64,000 nt of DNA, from contig CALOAF010000005.1 in assembly GCA_942491385.1 (NCBI GenBank), forward strand, positions 620,001 through 684,000, in the 5' to 3' direction. Numbering within the stretch: the stretch's first letter is position 1; each line of letters starts with the position of its first letter. This document shows, piece by piece, positions 50,931 through 58,955 of this stretch. The translations under genes and the position numbers were made by a program. The notes below the pieces were generated by a model that saw only the letters and a list, made by a program, of their open reading frames with translations, made no database searches and was not told the origin of the DNA. Source of the stretch: UBA6170 sp942491385 (GTDB lineage Bacteria > Chloroflexota > Anaerolineae > Anaerolineales > Anaerolineaceae).

Positions 50931-52064
50931 ATGATGAGTTGGTCAATTAAACTATTTAGTATTAAGGGAATAGACGTAAAAATCCATACTTTATTCTTTT
51001 TAATCCTTATATGGGCTGCTTACCGCTGGAGTGTTACAACCGGAGCAGGATTACAGGGAGCGTTGTTCGGTGTAGTAGCAACGTTATTACTTTTCGTTGC
51101 CGTGTTATTACATGAATTGGGACACAGTTTCCAGGCCATGAAATACAAGGTGAAAGTCAAAGATATTACCCTGATGCCCCTGGGAGGTGTTGCTCAGATG
51201 GAAAAACTCCCTAAGGACCCCAAACATGAATTAAAAATTGCCTTAGCCGGGCCAATGGTCAATTTTGCCATTGTCGCTGTTTTGGTTGTCATTGGGGTCA
51301 TATTGCAAACCAGTGCGATTATTTCCATCGATGAATTGGTGTCCTCACTCGGGCAGACCAATTGGGCAGGGATGCTGGCATACCTGACCATGGCGAACCT
51401 AATGTTAGGTCTTTTTAACCTGCTACCGGCATATCCTATGGATGGAGGGCGAATATTACGGTCGTTGCTTTCCATGCGCATGGATCACACCCGGGCGACC
51501 AGAATCGCAGCAGTGATTGGTCAGGGATTGGCATTTCTGATGGGATTAATCGGCTTCATCAACGGTCAATACACATTAATCCTGATCGCCATTTTTATCT
51601 GGATCGGTGCGGGGCAGGAAAGCCGCGGGGTGCAGGTACAGGATACCTTACGGGAAATCAAAGTAAGGCGTGCAATGGTGCGCGCACCACAAACACTTAT
51701 CGTGAATGATTCCCTCTCCAAAGCGGTTGAACTGACCTTATCCACTGCACAGTCAGTATTCCCTGTGGTGGAATGGGGCACACAAAAGGTTGCTGGCATC
51801 CTGGGTGAAGCCGAGCTATTGAGCGGATTAAAAAAGCTGGGCGAAACAGCAGCTGTACGTGAGGTCATGCGTACAGATTTTCCCGTTGCGCATCCGGACG
51901 ATGCCTTATATGTCACGCTCGAAAAATTGGCAAAATCAAAGATCAAGGCGATACCGGTCGTTGATGATGACCAAGACCTGATCGGAATGATCACAGCCAG
52001 TGATGTCAATGAAGCCTACCGCTTGTTGACAGTCAGCCCACAAATCGTCAGTGAGCCTGTCTGA
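50931..52064 (+). CDS. Site-2 protease family membrane metalloprotease with CBS domains
   Basis: A 377-residue M50B-type intramembrane protease. The zinc motif is HELGHS in the second helix, and the second ligand motif is NLLPAYPMDGGRILR. About five to six helices are followed by a pair of CBS domains (about 240-365; AVREVMRTDFPVAHPDD and KIKAIPVVDDDQDLIGMITASD) that probably sense adenine nucleotides. AAAGGAGG lies upstream. It may cut a membrane-bound regulator in the local redox cluster; the target is unknown. Confidence 0.93.
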   Translation: MMSWSIKLFSIKGIDVKIHTLFFLILIWAAYRWSVTTGAGLQGALFGVVATLLLFVAVLLHELGHSFQAMKYKVKVKDITLMPLGGVAQMEKLPKDPKHELKIALAGPMVNFAIVAVLVVIGVILQTSAIISIDELVSSLGQTNWAGMLAYLTMANLMLGLFNLLPAYPMDGGRILRSLLSMRMDHTRATRIAAVIGQGLAFLMGLIGFINGQYTLILIAIFIWIGAGQESRGVQVQDTLREIKVRRAMVRAPQTLIVNDSLSKAVELTLSTAQSVFPVVEWGTQKVAGILGEAELLSGLKKLGETAAVREVMRTDFPVAHPDDALYVTLEKLAKSKIKAIPVVDDDQDLIGMITASDVNEAYRLLTVSPQIVSEPV

Positions 52065-52080
52065 AGTTGGTAAGGTGAAT

Positions 52081-52158
52081 AGCTAAAAGGCAAAATGCCC
52101 GAGGCAAAGGGATTAGAAATTAAACTTCCAGATGCTTTGTGCCTTCTGCCTTTTTGCT
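52081..52158. repeat. Imperfect inverted repeat, AAAAGGCAAAATGCC-like
   Basis: A left arm AGCTAAAAGGCAAAATGCC and a right arm CTTCTGCCTTTTTGCT face each other across about 50 bases. It lies directly after the site-2 protease gene. It is similar in style to other low-complexity intergenic repeats of the window and may act as a weak terminator. Confidence 0.5.
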
Positions 52159-52227
52159 TTCAGTTTTCGGCTTTGGGCTAACACCTTTCAGCAATAATCT
52201 TTAACCTTTTTAATCGATTTTCCCTAC

Positions 52228-52257
52228 TTGACATAGGACACTTGTTCGTGTTATTAT
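52228..52257 (+). promoter_or_regulatory. lexA promoter
   Basis: TTGACA, 18 bases, TATTAT; start near 52264, with a leader of about 29 nt and an AAGGAG ribosome site. Confidence 0.75.
52236..52247. promoter_or_regulatory. Candidate LexA (SOS) box
   Basis: GGACACTTGTTC lies inside the spacer of the lexA promoter. It differs by one base from GAAC-N4-GTTC, the core of Gram-positive-type SOS boxes, and is well placed for autorepression. Confidence 0.6.
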
Positions 52258-52292
52258 ATAGTACAAATATTCGATTATTAAGGAGAGTTTAA

Positions 52293-53024
52293 ATGGCTAG
52301 AAAAAGAGAAGGTCTCAGTGACCGCCATCACAGGATAATGGAATATCTGACCGAGTTCATCGATGAATTTGGCTATTCCCCCTCTATTCGTGAAATCGGT
52401 GATGCCATCGATGTCAAATCAACTTCATTGGTGGATTATTACCTCAATCAACTTGAAGAAAAAGAGTACATTTCGCGTGAAGGGCGTATCTCACGCAGCA
52501 TTCGTGTACTAAAACCCATGCGCTCTGCCGCCAAAGGTATCAGCACCAAGGTCAAAGACACCGTTCGCTCAGTCAACTCTGCATTAGAAAATCTTATCAA
52601 CGTTCCAATCCGTGGGCGTATTGTCGCTAGTTCTCCCATCCCAATGCCCACCTCAGATTTCAACTATTACGATTCTGAAAGTGGTGTGGAAATTGCCCGT
52701 AGCCTCTTACCTGCCCGCGAACGTGTCAGCGAGCTTTTTGCCCTCGAAGTGCAGGGTGATTCAATGATTGACGCCATGGTAAATGATGGCGATCTGATCA
52801 TCATTCGACCTTCCAATCAGGCAACCAACGGCGAAATGGTTGCTGTGTGGTTGGATGACAAAGACGAAACAACGCTGAAGTATTTCTACAAAGAAAAAAG
52901 CCGCATTCGCTTGCAACCAGCCAACCCCACCATGGATCCTATTTTCATAGACAACCCTGAAGCGTTACGCATTATGGGTAAAGTGGTAATGGTCATCCGT
53001 CAATACAAAAGCGAAATACTGTAA
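52293..53024 (+). CDS. lexA: LexA repressor
   Basis: A 243-residue SOS repressor, about 40 residues longer than usual because of an extended linker (about 75-105). The N-terminal winged helix is RHHRIMEYLTEFIDEFGYSP, then SIREIGDAIDVKSTSLVDYYL. The catalytic Ser157 is in GDSMIDAM and Lys196 in TLKYFYKE, so autocleavage residues are intact. The cleavage site reads RIVASSP (Ala112-Ser113) rather than the usual Ala-Gly. The ATG has AAGGAG upstream. It should repress DNA-repair genes and itself. Confidence 0.94.
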   Translation: MARKREGLSDRHHRIMEYLTEFIDEFGYSPSIREIGDAIDVKSTSLVDYYLNQLEEKEYISREGRISRSIRVLKPMRSAAKGISTKVKDTVRSVNSALENLINVPIRGRIVASSPIPMPTSDFNYYDSESGVEIARSLLPARERVSELFALEVQGDSMIDAMVNDGDLIIIRPSNQATNGEMVAVWLDDKDETTLKYFYKEKSRIRLQPANPTMDPIFIDNPEALRIMGKVVMVIRQYKSEIL

Positions 53025-53076
53025 ATCTCTTTTTAACTGTTCATTTATATTCTTTTTCCCGCCATGGATAGGAATC

Positions 53077-53109
53077 AAAAAAACGGCTGAGATATTCAAC
53101 CGTTTTTTT
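53077..53109. terminator. Bidirectional terminator between lexA and rplL
   Basis: AAAAAAACGG...CCGTTTTTTT with an ACGGCTGA / TCAACCGT stem serves both convergent genes. Confidence 0.85.
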
Positions 53110-53127
53110 ATTTTAATCCTGATTGGA

Positions 53128-53505
53128 TTAGGCAACCACTACTTCAGCGCCTGCTTCAACCAATTTTTTCTTGGCATCTTCGGCAGCTTCTTTGGAAACA
53201 CCGGTGAGCACCTTTGAGTCAGCAGCTTCTGCCATATTTTTGGCTTCGACGAGACCCAGGTTGGTCAATTGGCGGATAACCTTGATGGTTTCAATCTTCT
53301 TGGGGCCAGCACCCTTGAGAACAACATCAAACTCAGTCTGTTCTTCAACTTCTTCTGCAGCAGCAGCAGGACCAGCAGCAGCAGCAACAGCCACTGGTGC
53401 GGCAGCGGAAACGCCCCATTTTTCTTCCAACATCTTTACCAGATCAGCAGCTTCTAATACAGAAAGCTCGCTCAACATATCAACAATTTTTGCTAAATCA
53501 GCCAT
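53128..53505 (-). CDS. rplL: Ribosomal protein L7/L12
   Basis: A 125-residue stalk protein. The N-terminal dimer helix ADLAKIVDMLSELSVLEAADL, the Ala-rich hinge (VAAAAGPAAAAEEVEE) and the factor-binding domain (EFDVVLKGAGPKKIETIKV, then GLVEAKNMAE) are all present. It is the last gene of the rplK-rplA-rplJ-rplL cluster. Confidence 0.98.
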   Translation of the reverse strand: MADLAKIVDMLSELSVLEAADLVKMLEEKWGVSAAAPVAVAAAAGPAAAAEEVEEQTEFDVVLKGAGPKKIETIKVIRQLTNLGLVEAKNMAEAADSKVLTGVSKEAAEDAKKKLVEAGAEVVVA

Positions 53506-53556
53506 TTCTAATCACTCCTTAAGTGTGTTTGATAAAATAATTATTAAATTTCAACC

Positions 53557-54072
53557 TTATCCTTGTTCAGAATAAGCATTTACAACTGCAGCCAATCCAC
53601 GTGCAGGTTCAGCAATGGTACGAACCAGTTTGCTGGCTGGTGAATTGATTAAACCTAACAATGTAGCGCGTAATACCGGTAAACCTGGTAATTCTGCCAG
53701 TGAGTCAACATCATTCTGGCTGATCCTACGTGAACCCAAATATCCTCGCTTTACAGCAAAAACATCAGATTTTTTGGTTACATCTTTGATTACCTTTGCT
53801 AAAGCGGGCGGATCACTGAATGCGAAGCCAGCCATAGTGGTGCCTTCCATTTCAAACTCTGCATCAATGCCGGTGTTCTGGAAAGCCTTGGACATCAAGG
53901 TGTTTTTCACAACGTGAATTTCACTACCAGTTTCACGAATTTTTGTGCGCAAGTCATCGATTTCTTTCATGCTCATATTATGGTATTCTAGAAAGAAAAC
54001 AGCTTCACTGTCTTGCAACCACTGCTCATATTGAGCCGTTATTTTTCTTTTTTGTTTCTTGGTAAAAGCCAA
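53557..54072 (-). CDS. rplJ: Ribosomal protein L10
   Basis: A 171-residue stalk base protein that binds 23S rRNA and anchors L7/L12 dimers. The N-terminus is AFTKKQKRKITAQYEQWLQ; GTTMAGFAFSDPPALAKVI and VLRATLLGLINSPASKLVR are family segments. It lies 51 bases upstream of rplL and behind an L10 leader and attenuator hairpin, so its synthesis is likely feedback-controlled. Confidence 0.97.
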   Translation of the reverse strand: MAFTKKQKRKITAQYEQWLQDSEAVFFLEYHNMSMKEIDDLRTKIRETGSEIHVVKNTLMSKAFQNTGIDAEFEMEGTTMAGFAFSDPPALAKVIKDVTKKSDVFAVKRGYLGSRRISQNDVDSLAELPGLPVLRATLLGLINSPASKLVRTIAEPARGLAAVVNAYSEQG

Positions 54073-54096
54073 CGTCTTACCTCCTTCCTCACAAAT

Positions 54097-54136
54097 TAAA
54101 ATAAAAAGTCTTTACTTTTCGCCAAAGTAAAGACTT
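54097..54136 (-). terminator. Attenuator hairpin in the rplJ leader
   Basis: On the minus strand AAGTCTTTACTTT, a 5-nt loop, AAAGTAAAGACTT and then a T-rich tract. It lies between the L10 leader structure and the rplJ ribosome site, as expected for attenuation. Confidence 0.8.
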
Positions 54137-54139
54137 CTA

Positions 54140-54260
54140 ACAAACATAATCCTGATAACAGGTAAATCGTCTTTCAGTCTTCACCTCGGCGGGAAATTAA
54201 GCCCTAAGGCTCCTGCTTTCTTCGGTGAACCCCAATTGTATCACAATCGGGCTCTCACAA
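54140..54260 (-). ncRNA. Ribosomal protein L10 leader
   Basis: On the minus strand the region contains ACCGAAGAAAGCAGGAGCC and TTAATTTCCCGCCGAGGTGA, the hallmark pairing partners of the L10 leader that mimics the 23S binding site. It lies between rplA and rplJ, its usual place. Binding of L10(L12)n would favour the downstream terminator. Confidence 0.75.
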
Positions 54261-54275
54261 TGTTAATATTTCTAA

Positions 54276-54995
54276 TTACTCTTTTCTTTTCATTGCCAGC
54301 GCGACAATAGTATCAACCTTGATGCCAGGTCCCATCGTGGAAGCAATCGTGACACGTTTAATGTAACTGCCCTTTGCTCCGGCTGGTTTGGCTTTACGAA
54401 TGGCTTCCATCAAAGCTGATAAATTCTCAAATAATTTTTCCAGATCGAACGAAACCTTGCCAACAGGTGCATGGATATTGGCGGTCTTATCCAGACGGAA
54501 TTCTACACGACCAGCTTTAGATTCTTCGATCACGCGCGGCAAATCCTCTGCCTGTACCACGGTGCCTGCCTTCGGATTCGGCATCAAGCCACGCGGACCC
54601 AACACACGACCTAAACGACCAGCCTTACCCATCATATCAGGGGTGGAGATCGCTACATCGAAATCGGTGAAACCATCCTGAATCTTCTTAATCCATTCAT
54701 CGTCATCAGCAACATAGTCAGCGCCAGCTTCGCGAGCCAAAGTGGCTCCTTCACCCTGTGCAAAGACCAAAACGCGCACTGTTTTACCCAGCCCATGCGG
54801 TAAAACGACCACATCACGTACCTGTTGGTCTGCCTGACGGGGATCCAAACCCGTGCGCAAGTGTACTTCAATTGTCCCATCAAATTTTGTGAATGATAAC
54901 TCTTTTGCTAATCTCAGCGCTTCTAGTGGATCATAGTATTTCTGTCGATCTACTTTTTCCATTGCTGCTTTAAATTGCTTTCCTACTTTTGCCAT
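54276..54995 (-). CDS. rplA: Ribosomal protein L1
   Basis: A 239-residue protein of the L1 stalk. The two-domain pattern is clear: FDGTIEVHLRTGLDPRQADQ, VVLPHGLGKTVRVLVFA, and the signature GKAGRLGRVLGPRGLMPNPK. SYIKRVTIASTMGPGIKVD forms the end. It lies 53 bases after rplK. Confidence 0.98.
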   Translation of the reverse strand: MAKVGKQFKAAMEKVDRQKYYDPLEALRLAKELSFTKFDGTIEVHLRTGLDPRQADQQVRDVVVLPHGLGKTVRVLVFAQGEGATLAREAGADYVADDDEWIKKIQDGFTDFDVAISTPDMMGKAGRLGRVLGPRGLMPNPKAGTVVQAEDLPRVIEESKAGRVEFRLDKTANIHAPVGKVSFDLEKLFENLSALMEAIRKAKPAGAKGSYIKRVTIASTMGPGIKVDTIVALAMKRKE

Positions 54996-55048
54996 TTTTT
55001 CTCCTTTGTGGTTCCAGCGGGCAACTCAGGTCACCCTCCCACAATTAA

Positions 55049-55474
55049 CTAATCAACTACCGTAATGCCCATATTGCGAGCTGTACCTATAACCTGGCGC
55101 ATTGCATCTTCCATATCCACAGCGTTCATATCTTTGAATTTGGTTTCAGCAATCTCACGCACCTGATCGCGAGTAACCTTTCCAACCTTTTCCTTGTTTG
55201 GAACAGCAGAACCTTTTTCAATTCCAGCTGCTTTTTTCAGAAGGAAGGCTGTTGGTGGTGATTTAAGGATAAATGTAAACGAACCATCCGTATAAACGGA
55301 AATTTCTGCTGGGATAATCTCGCCGGCTTTATTTTGTGTGCGGGCATTATATTCCTTACAGAAGGCCATAATATTGACACCATGCGCTGCGAGCGCAGGA
55401 CCAACGGGTGGTGCCGGGTTTGCTTTACCAGCAGCCAACACCAACTTTACAAATGCTTTAAATTTCTTTGCCAC
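55049..55474 (-). CDS. rplK: Ribosomal protein L11
   Basis: A 141-residue protein of the GTPase-associated centre. FVKLVLAAGKANPAPPVGPALAAHGVNI is split here for length: VKLVLAAGKANPAPPVGPAL and AAHGVNIMAFCKEYNA; the C-terminal signature is VREIAETKFKDMNAVDMEDA. It lies downstream of nusG. Confidence 0.98.
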   Translation of the reverse strand: MAKKFKAFVKLVLAAGKANPAPPVGPALAAHGVNIMAFCKEYNARTQNKAGEIIPAEISVYTDGSFTFILKSPPTAFLLKKAAGIEKGSAVPNKEKVGKVTRDQVREIAETKFKDMNAVDMEDAMRQVIGTARNMGITVVD

Positions 55475-55546
55475 TATTTCTCCTTCGTGGTTTTATCGGA
55501 TTCTTCATCCTCCCACTTTTTTAAGGCACTCAAACAAGTGCCAGAT

Positions 55547-56188
55547 TTACGCTTTTTCTACTTGCAAAAAATCCAGTTCTACTGGGGTTTCACGGCCAAA
55601 GAAATTGACCATGACCCGCACTTTGGTACGATCCAGATCAATTTCCGCCACAGTTCCACGAAAGTCGTTGAAAGGACCATCAACGATACGGACACGTTCA
55701 CCTACTTTGAACGACACCTTGACATGTGGTGCTTCTGCTTCCATACGGCGCAGAATCTGAGATACTTCGTCCGTACGTAATGGGGTTGGATCATTACCCA
55801 TTCCCACAAATCCGGTGACACCAGGTGTATTCCGAACGACATACCAGGACTCTTCGCTCATAGTCATATTCACCAGTACATAGCCAGGGAAAACATGTCG
55901 TTCTACCGTGCGACGTTTACCATCCTTAACTTCAATTTCTTCCTGAGTGGGGATAACAACATCAAAAATTCTGTCTTTCATACCCATGGAGTCGATTCTT
56001 TGTTCCAGGTTATGCCGAACTTTATTCTCGTAACCTGAATAGCAATGGATCACATACCAGTTTGCTTCTTCACCATCGCGCGCATCAGAGTCCAGTGTAT
56101 CCGTTTCTGGATTTTCTTCTACTTTTTCCATTTCCAGATTTTCTGGTTCTTCTTCTGGATTGTTCTGATCGTTTACTAAATCATCCAT
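55547..56188 (-). CDS. nusG: Transcription termination/antitermination factor NusG
   Basis: A 213-residue factor. An acidic N-terminal extension of about 38 residues precedes the NGN domain (NWYVIHCYSGYENKVRHNL, VFPGYVLVNM, TPGVTGFVG), and the C-terminal KOW domain is VGERVRIVDGPFNDFRG. It couples RNA polymerase to Rho or the ribosome. It lies between secE and rplK, as in most bacteria. Confidence 0.97.
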   Translation of the reverse strand: MDDLVNDQNNPEEEPENLEMEKVEENPETDTLDSDARDGEEANWYVIHCYSGYENKVRHNLEQRIDSMGMKDRIFDVVIPTQEEIEVKDGKRRTVERHVFPGYVLVNMTMSEESWYVVRNTPGVTGFVGMGNDPTPLRTDEVSQILRRMEAEAPHVKVSFKVGERVRIVDGPFNDFRGTVAEIDLDRTKVRVMVNFFGRETPVELDFLQVEKA

Positions 56189-56214
56189 CGGTAATTCCTC
56201 AACTTATTGTAGCG

Positions 56215-56481
56215 TTAAATAGCTACCAAAACAGCAACTAATCGAGAAAATATAAAATCTAATAATCCCAAAATTGCTGCCATAACAAACACCACAACCA
56301 ACACAACTTTCGTTAATCGCCAGGCTTCTTGTGGAGTTGGCCAGCTAACCTTGCGCAATTCTCCAATTGTAGTACGCCAAAAACGAGCCAGTCGATTTTG
56401 TTTCTTTTTTGCTGAGCTCGAGGCTTTATCTGAACGTTTTGTTACTTCTTTTTCTTTTGGTTTCAGAAATTTAGCTGCCAA
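56215..56481 (-). CDS. secE: Preprotein translocase subunit SecE
   Basis: An 88-residue single-span translocon subunit. A basic N-terminal half is followed by the conserved amphipathic WRTTIGELRKVSWPTPQEAW and one membrane helix (VVLVVVFVMAAILGLLDFIF). The start was placed at a TTG at 56481 because AAGGAG lies six bases before it; an earlier TTG at 56505 would put that ribosome site inside the gene. It lies between tRNA-Trp and nusG. Confidence 0.92.
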   Translation of the reverse strand: MAAKFLKPKEKEVTKRSDKASSSAKKKQNRLARFWRTTIGELRKVSWPTPQEAWRLTKVVLVVVFVMAAILGLLDFIFSRLVAVLVAI

Positions 56482-56544
56482 TTTTTTCTCCTTTTTTACA
56501 TCCAAAACGCCGCCTGGTGTGACGGCGCTGTCGGGCTTTCAAGG

Positions 56545-56617
56545 CAGGCGAGGCAGGAATTGAACCCGCAACCCCCGGTTTTGGAGACCGGTGCTCTGCC
56601 AATTGAGCTACTCGCCT
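56545..56617 (-). tRNA. tRNA-Trp (CCA)
   Basis: A full cloverleaf of 73 nt: acceptor AGGCGAG/CTCGCCT, D arm GCTC...GAGC, anticodon loop CTCCAAA, T arm GCGGG TTCAATT CCTGC, discriminator G. The 3' CCA is not encoded. Confidence 0.97.
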
Positions 56618-56675
56618 GTAATGACTGTCGGTTGCATTGTTCAATGATGAGCTCTGCAACCAACTGTCAATGAGG

Positions 56676-56843
56676 TTACTTCGTCTCGCGATGCAGAGTA
56701 TGCTTCCGACAACGCGGACAGTATTTACTTATTTCCATACGACCAGGATCATTGCGTCGATTTTTCTGAGAAGTATAGTTTCTCTCTTTACATTCACTAC
56801 AAGCAAATGTGATTACTGGTCGAACATCTTTCTTTGATGCCAT
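56676..56843 (-). CDS. rpmG: Ribosomal protein L33
   Basis: A 55-residue protein too short to stand out as an open frame but unmistakable: ASKKDVRPVITFACSECKE, then NYTSQKNRRNDPGRMEI, then KYCPRCRKHTLHRETK. Both CxxC pairs are present, so it is the zinc-binding form. It lies between tuf and tRNA-Trp, its usual place ahead of secE. Confidence 0.96.
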   Translation of the reverse strand: MASKKDVRPVITFACSECKERNYTSQKNRRNDPGRMEISKYCPRCRKHTLHRETK

Positions 56844-56902
56844 AATCTTTCACAGGTGCAACCAGACCTAAAACCCGATTGCCCCATCTCCTTTACAATA
56901 AA

Positions 56903-58105
56903 TTACTCAAGAATCTTAGTGATCACGCCAGCGCCTACTGTCAGGCCACCTTCGCGAATTGCGAATTTTGAACCCTGTTCCAACGCAACCGGGACGATCA
57001 GTTCGACCATCATGTTGACATTGTCTCCGGGCATTACCATTTCCACCCCTTCTGGCAGGGTGATCGATCCGGTTACATCCATTGTTCGAATGTAGAATTG
57101 CGGTCGGTATCCCGGGAAGAATGGTTTGTGTCGTCCACCTTCATCACGGCGTAATACGTATACTTCTGCCATGAATTTGGTGTGCGGGGTGATGCTGCCT
57201 GGTTTGGCAATCACCATGCCGCGTTCTACATCATCGCGGTTGATGCCGCGTATTAATAAGCCCAGGTTGTCACCTGCCATTCCCTGATCCAGCAGTTTGT
57301 GGAACATTTCCACACCCGTGCAGACCGAGCTCATGCTCTTTTCGCGTAAACCTACGATTTCTACCGGTTCGCCTACTTTGATCATACCACGATCGACACG
57401 GCCAGTCACAACAGTTCCTCGACCTTTGATCGAGAACACGTCTTCCACTGGCATCATGAACGGTTTGTCCATTTCACGTTCTGGTTGCGGAATATAGCTG
57501 TCCACCACATCCAATAGTTCTCGTATACTGTCGTATTCGGGTGCCATCGGGTCGGTTGAGGTGCTTTCCAATGCTTTCAGCGCTGAGCCTTTTACGATCG
57601 GGGTTTCATCTCCCGGGAAGCCGTACTCTGTTAACATCTCCTGCAGTTCTAATTCAACCAGTTCTATCAATTCAGGATCATCCATCTGGTCGGTTTTGTT
57701 CAGGTATACGACGATGCTCGGCACTTCCACCTGGCGTGCCAACAACACGTGTTCGCGTGTCTGCGGCATTGGACCATCCGGCGCTGCTACCACCAGAATC
57801 GCTCCATCTACCTGCGCGGCACCGGTGATCATGTTTTTAATGTAGTCGCGGTGACCAGGCATGTCAACGTGTGCATAATGCCGTTTTGCTGTCTGGTATT
57901 CCACATGTGCAATGTTGATGGTGATCCCACGCGCTTTTTCTTCCGGTGCATTGTCGATTGAGTCGTATGCCCGATATTCACCGAATCCCATTAACTGACT
58001 GACCTTGGTGATCGCTGCTGTCAGCGTCGTCTTCCCATGGTCAATATGTCCCATTGTTCCCACATTCAGGTGGGGTTTACTGCGATCAAATTTCTCCTTC
58101 GCCAT
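56903..58105 (-). CDS. tuf: Elongation factor Tu
   Basis: A 400-residue GTPase that brings aminoacyl-tRNA to the ribosome. GTMGHIDHGKTTLTAAI is the P loop, with DMPGHRDYIKNMITGAAQVD and NKTDQ following. The ATG at 58105 has GAGGAG upstream; the frame is open 33 codons further through the tRNA-Thr region but that is not coding. It follows three tRNA genes and precedes rpmG. Confidence 0.98.
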   Translation of the reverse strand: MAKEKFDRSKPHLNVGTMGHIDHGKTTLTAAITKVSQLMGFGEYRAYDSIDNAPEEKARGITINIAHVEYQTAKRHYAHVDMPGHRDYIKNMITGAAQVDGAILVVAAPDGPMPQTREHVLLARQVEVPSIVVYLNKTDQMDDPELIELVELELQEMLTEYGFPGDETPIVKGSALKALESTSTDPMAPEYDSIRELLDVVDSYIPQPEREMDKPFMMPVEDVFSIKGRGTVVTGRVDRGMIKVGEPVEIVGLREKSMSSVCTGVEMFHKLLDQGMAGDNLGLLIRGINRDDVERGMVIAKPGSITPHTKFMAEVYVLRRDEGGRHKPFFPGYRPQFYIRTMDVTGSITLPEGVEMVMPGDNVNMMVELIVPVALEQGSKFAIREGGLTVGAGVITKILE

Positions 58106-58162
58106 TCTATCACTCCTCGAATTTAATAATTCTAATTTTCGTTGTGTTTTTCCGGCAAAAAG

Positions 58163-58235
58163 AGCCCTCAATGGGACTTGAACCCATGACCTCGCCCTTA
58201 CCAAGGGCGTGCTCTACCAACTGAGCTATGAGGGC
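58163..58235 (-). tRNA. tRNA-Thr (GGT)
   Basis: A 73-nt cloverleaf: acceptor GCCCTCA/TGAGGGC, D arm GCTC AGTTGGTA GAGC, anticodon stem CGCCC/GGGCG with loop TTGGTAA, T arm ATGGG TTCAAGT CCCAT. CCA is not encoded. Confidence 0.97.
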
Positions 58236-58291
58236 TTGCCGTTCCTGTCGTGCTCCCTTTTTTGAGAGATCTTCGGCCAGAAAAAGACTAG

Positions 58292-58373
58292 TGGGCAGTG
58301 AAGGATTCGAACCTACGAAGTCGTTGACAGCTGATTTACAGTCAGCCCCCTTTGGCCACTTGGGTAACTGCCC
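58292..58373 (-). tRNA. tRNA-Tyr (GTA)
   Basis: An 82-nt class II tRNA with a long variable arm: acceptor GGGCAGT/ACTGCCC, anticodon loop CTGTAAA, variable arm TGTCAACGACTTCG, T loop TCGAATC, discriminator A. CCA is not encoded. Confidence 0.97.
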
Positions 58374-58448
58374 ATTCTTTTTCCCGAACCGTTGCCGGTT
58401 CGTAAGCAGGATTGTTCGAATCAATCCCACTCACCAACCTGCAACTTG

Positions 58449-58522
58449 AGCCGACGATGGGACTTGAACCCATAACCTACTCATTACAAGTGAGTTGCTC
58501 TGCCGTATTGAGCTACGTCGGC
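58449..58522 (-). tRNA. tRNA-Thr (TGT)
   Basis: A 74-nt cloverleaf: acceptor GCCGACG/CGTCGGC, D arm GCTC AATACGGCA GAGC, anticodon stem ACTCA/TGAGT with loop CTTGTAA, T arm ATGGG TTCAAGT CCCAT. It is the first gene of the tRNA-tuf transcript. CCA is not encoded. Confidence 0.97.
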
Positions 58523-58560
58523 AAGTAAATTGTTAAGTTTCAAGCCTTAAGGCGCGTAAA

Positions 58561-58589
58561 ATTATACCAGTACAACGCCAGCAAGGCAA
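58561..58589 (-). promoter_or_regulatory. Proximal promoter of the tRNA-tuf-ribosomal cluster
   Basis: On the minus strand TTGCCT, 17 bases, TATAAT, 38 bases before the first tRNA. Confidence 0.7.
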
Positions 58590-58609
58590 GGATTTTACAC
58601 CGGTCGCAG

Positions 58610-58638
58610 AGTCTATCAGAAACCCCTAACAGAGTCAA
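58610..58638 (-). promoter_or_regulatory. Distal promoter of the tRNA-tuf-ribosomal cluster
   Basis: On the minus strand TTGACT, 17 bases, TAGACT, 49 bases upstream of the proximal promoter. Tandem promoters suit a highly expressed stable-RNA operon. Confidence 0.65.
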
Positions 58639-58639
58639 G

Positions 58640-58926
58640 GATTCACCTTGAATCGAACTATTAAAAAGGATAGTTAATTATACAGTCTAACACCATTCAT
58701 TTCCGAGTTCAAATTTTCACCCAAACCAAAGGATTTTTTAATGATTTTTTTCCGCTTTATAAGGTCACCAGGGAATCATTCAGACCAACTAATCCTGTTA
58801 ATTAAGTCCATCATTACACAAATCGAAAGTTAATGACGATTTTTGTAAATTTAAGTGCCACAAAATAATTTTTCATAAGATGTAACCTTTTTTTTCTTAA
58901 TGTATGCGCAATTCATCTTCCTCAAG
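58640..58926. other. AT-rich gene-free stretch
   Basis: About 290 bases upstream of the tandem promoters and of the divergent MBL-fold gene. No frame with a ribosome site or clear repeat was found. It may contain an UP element for the tRNA promoters. A TATAAT at 58927-58932 precedes the MBL-fold gene without a good -35. Confidence 0.5.
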
Positions 58927-58955
58927 TATAATCATAGCGAAAGGGATCATTCACT

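Noticed and set aside
56903..58204. Longer EF-Tu reading frame with 33 extra N-terminal codons
   Set aside because: The extra part overlaps the tRNA-Thr gene and leader; a GAGGAG ribosome site and the family N-terminus fix the start at 58105.
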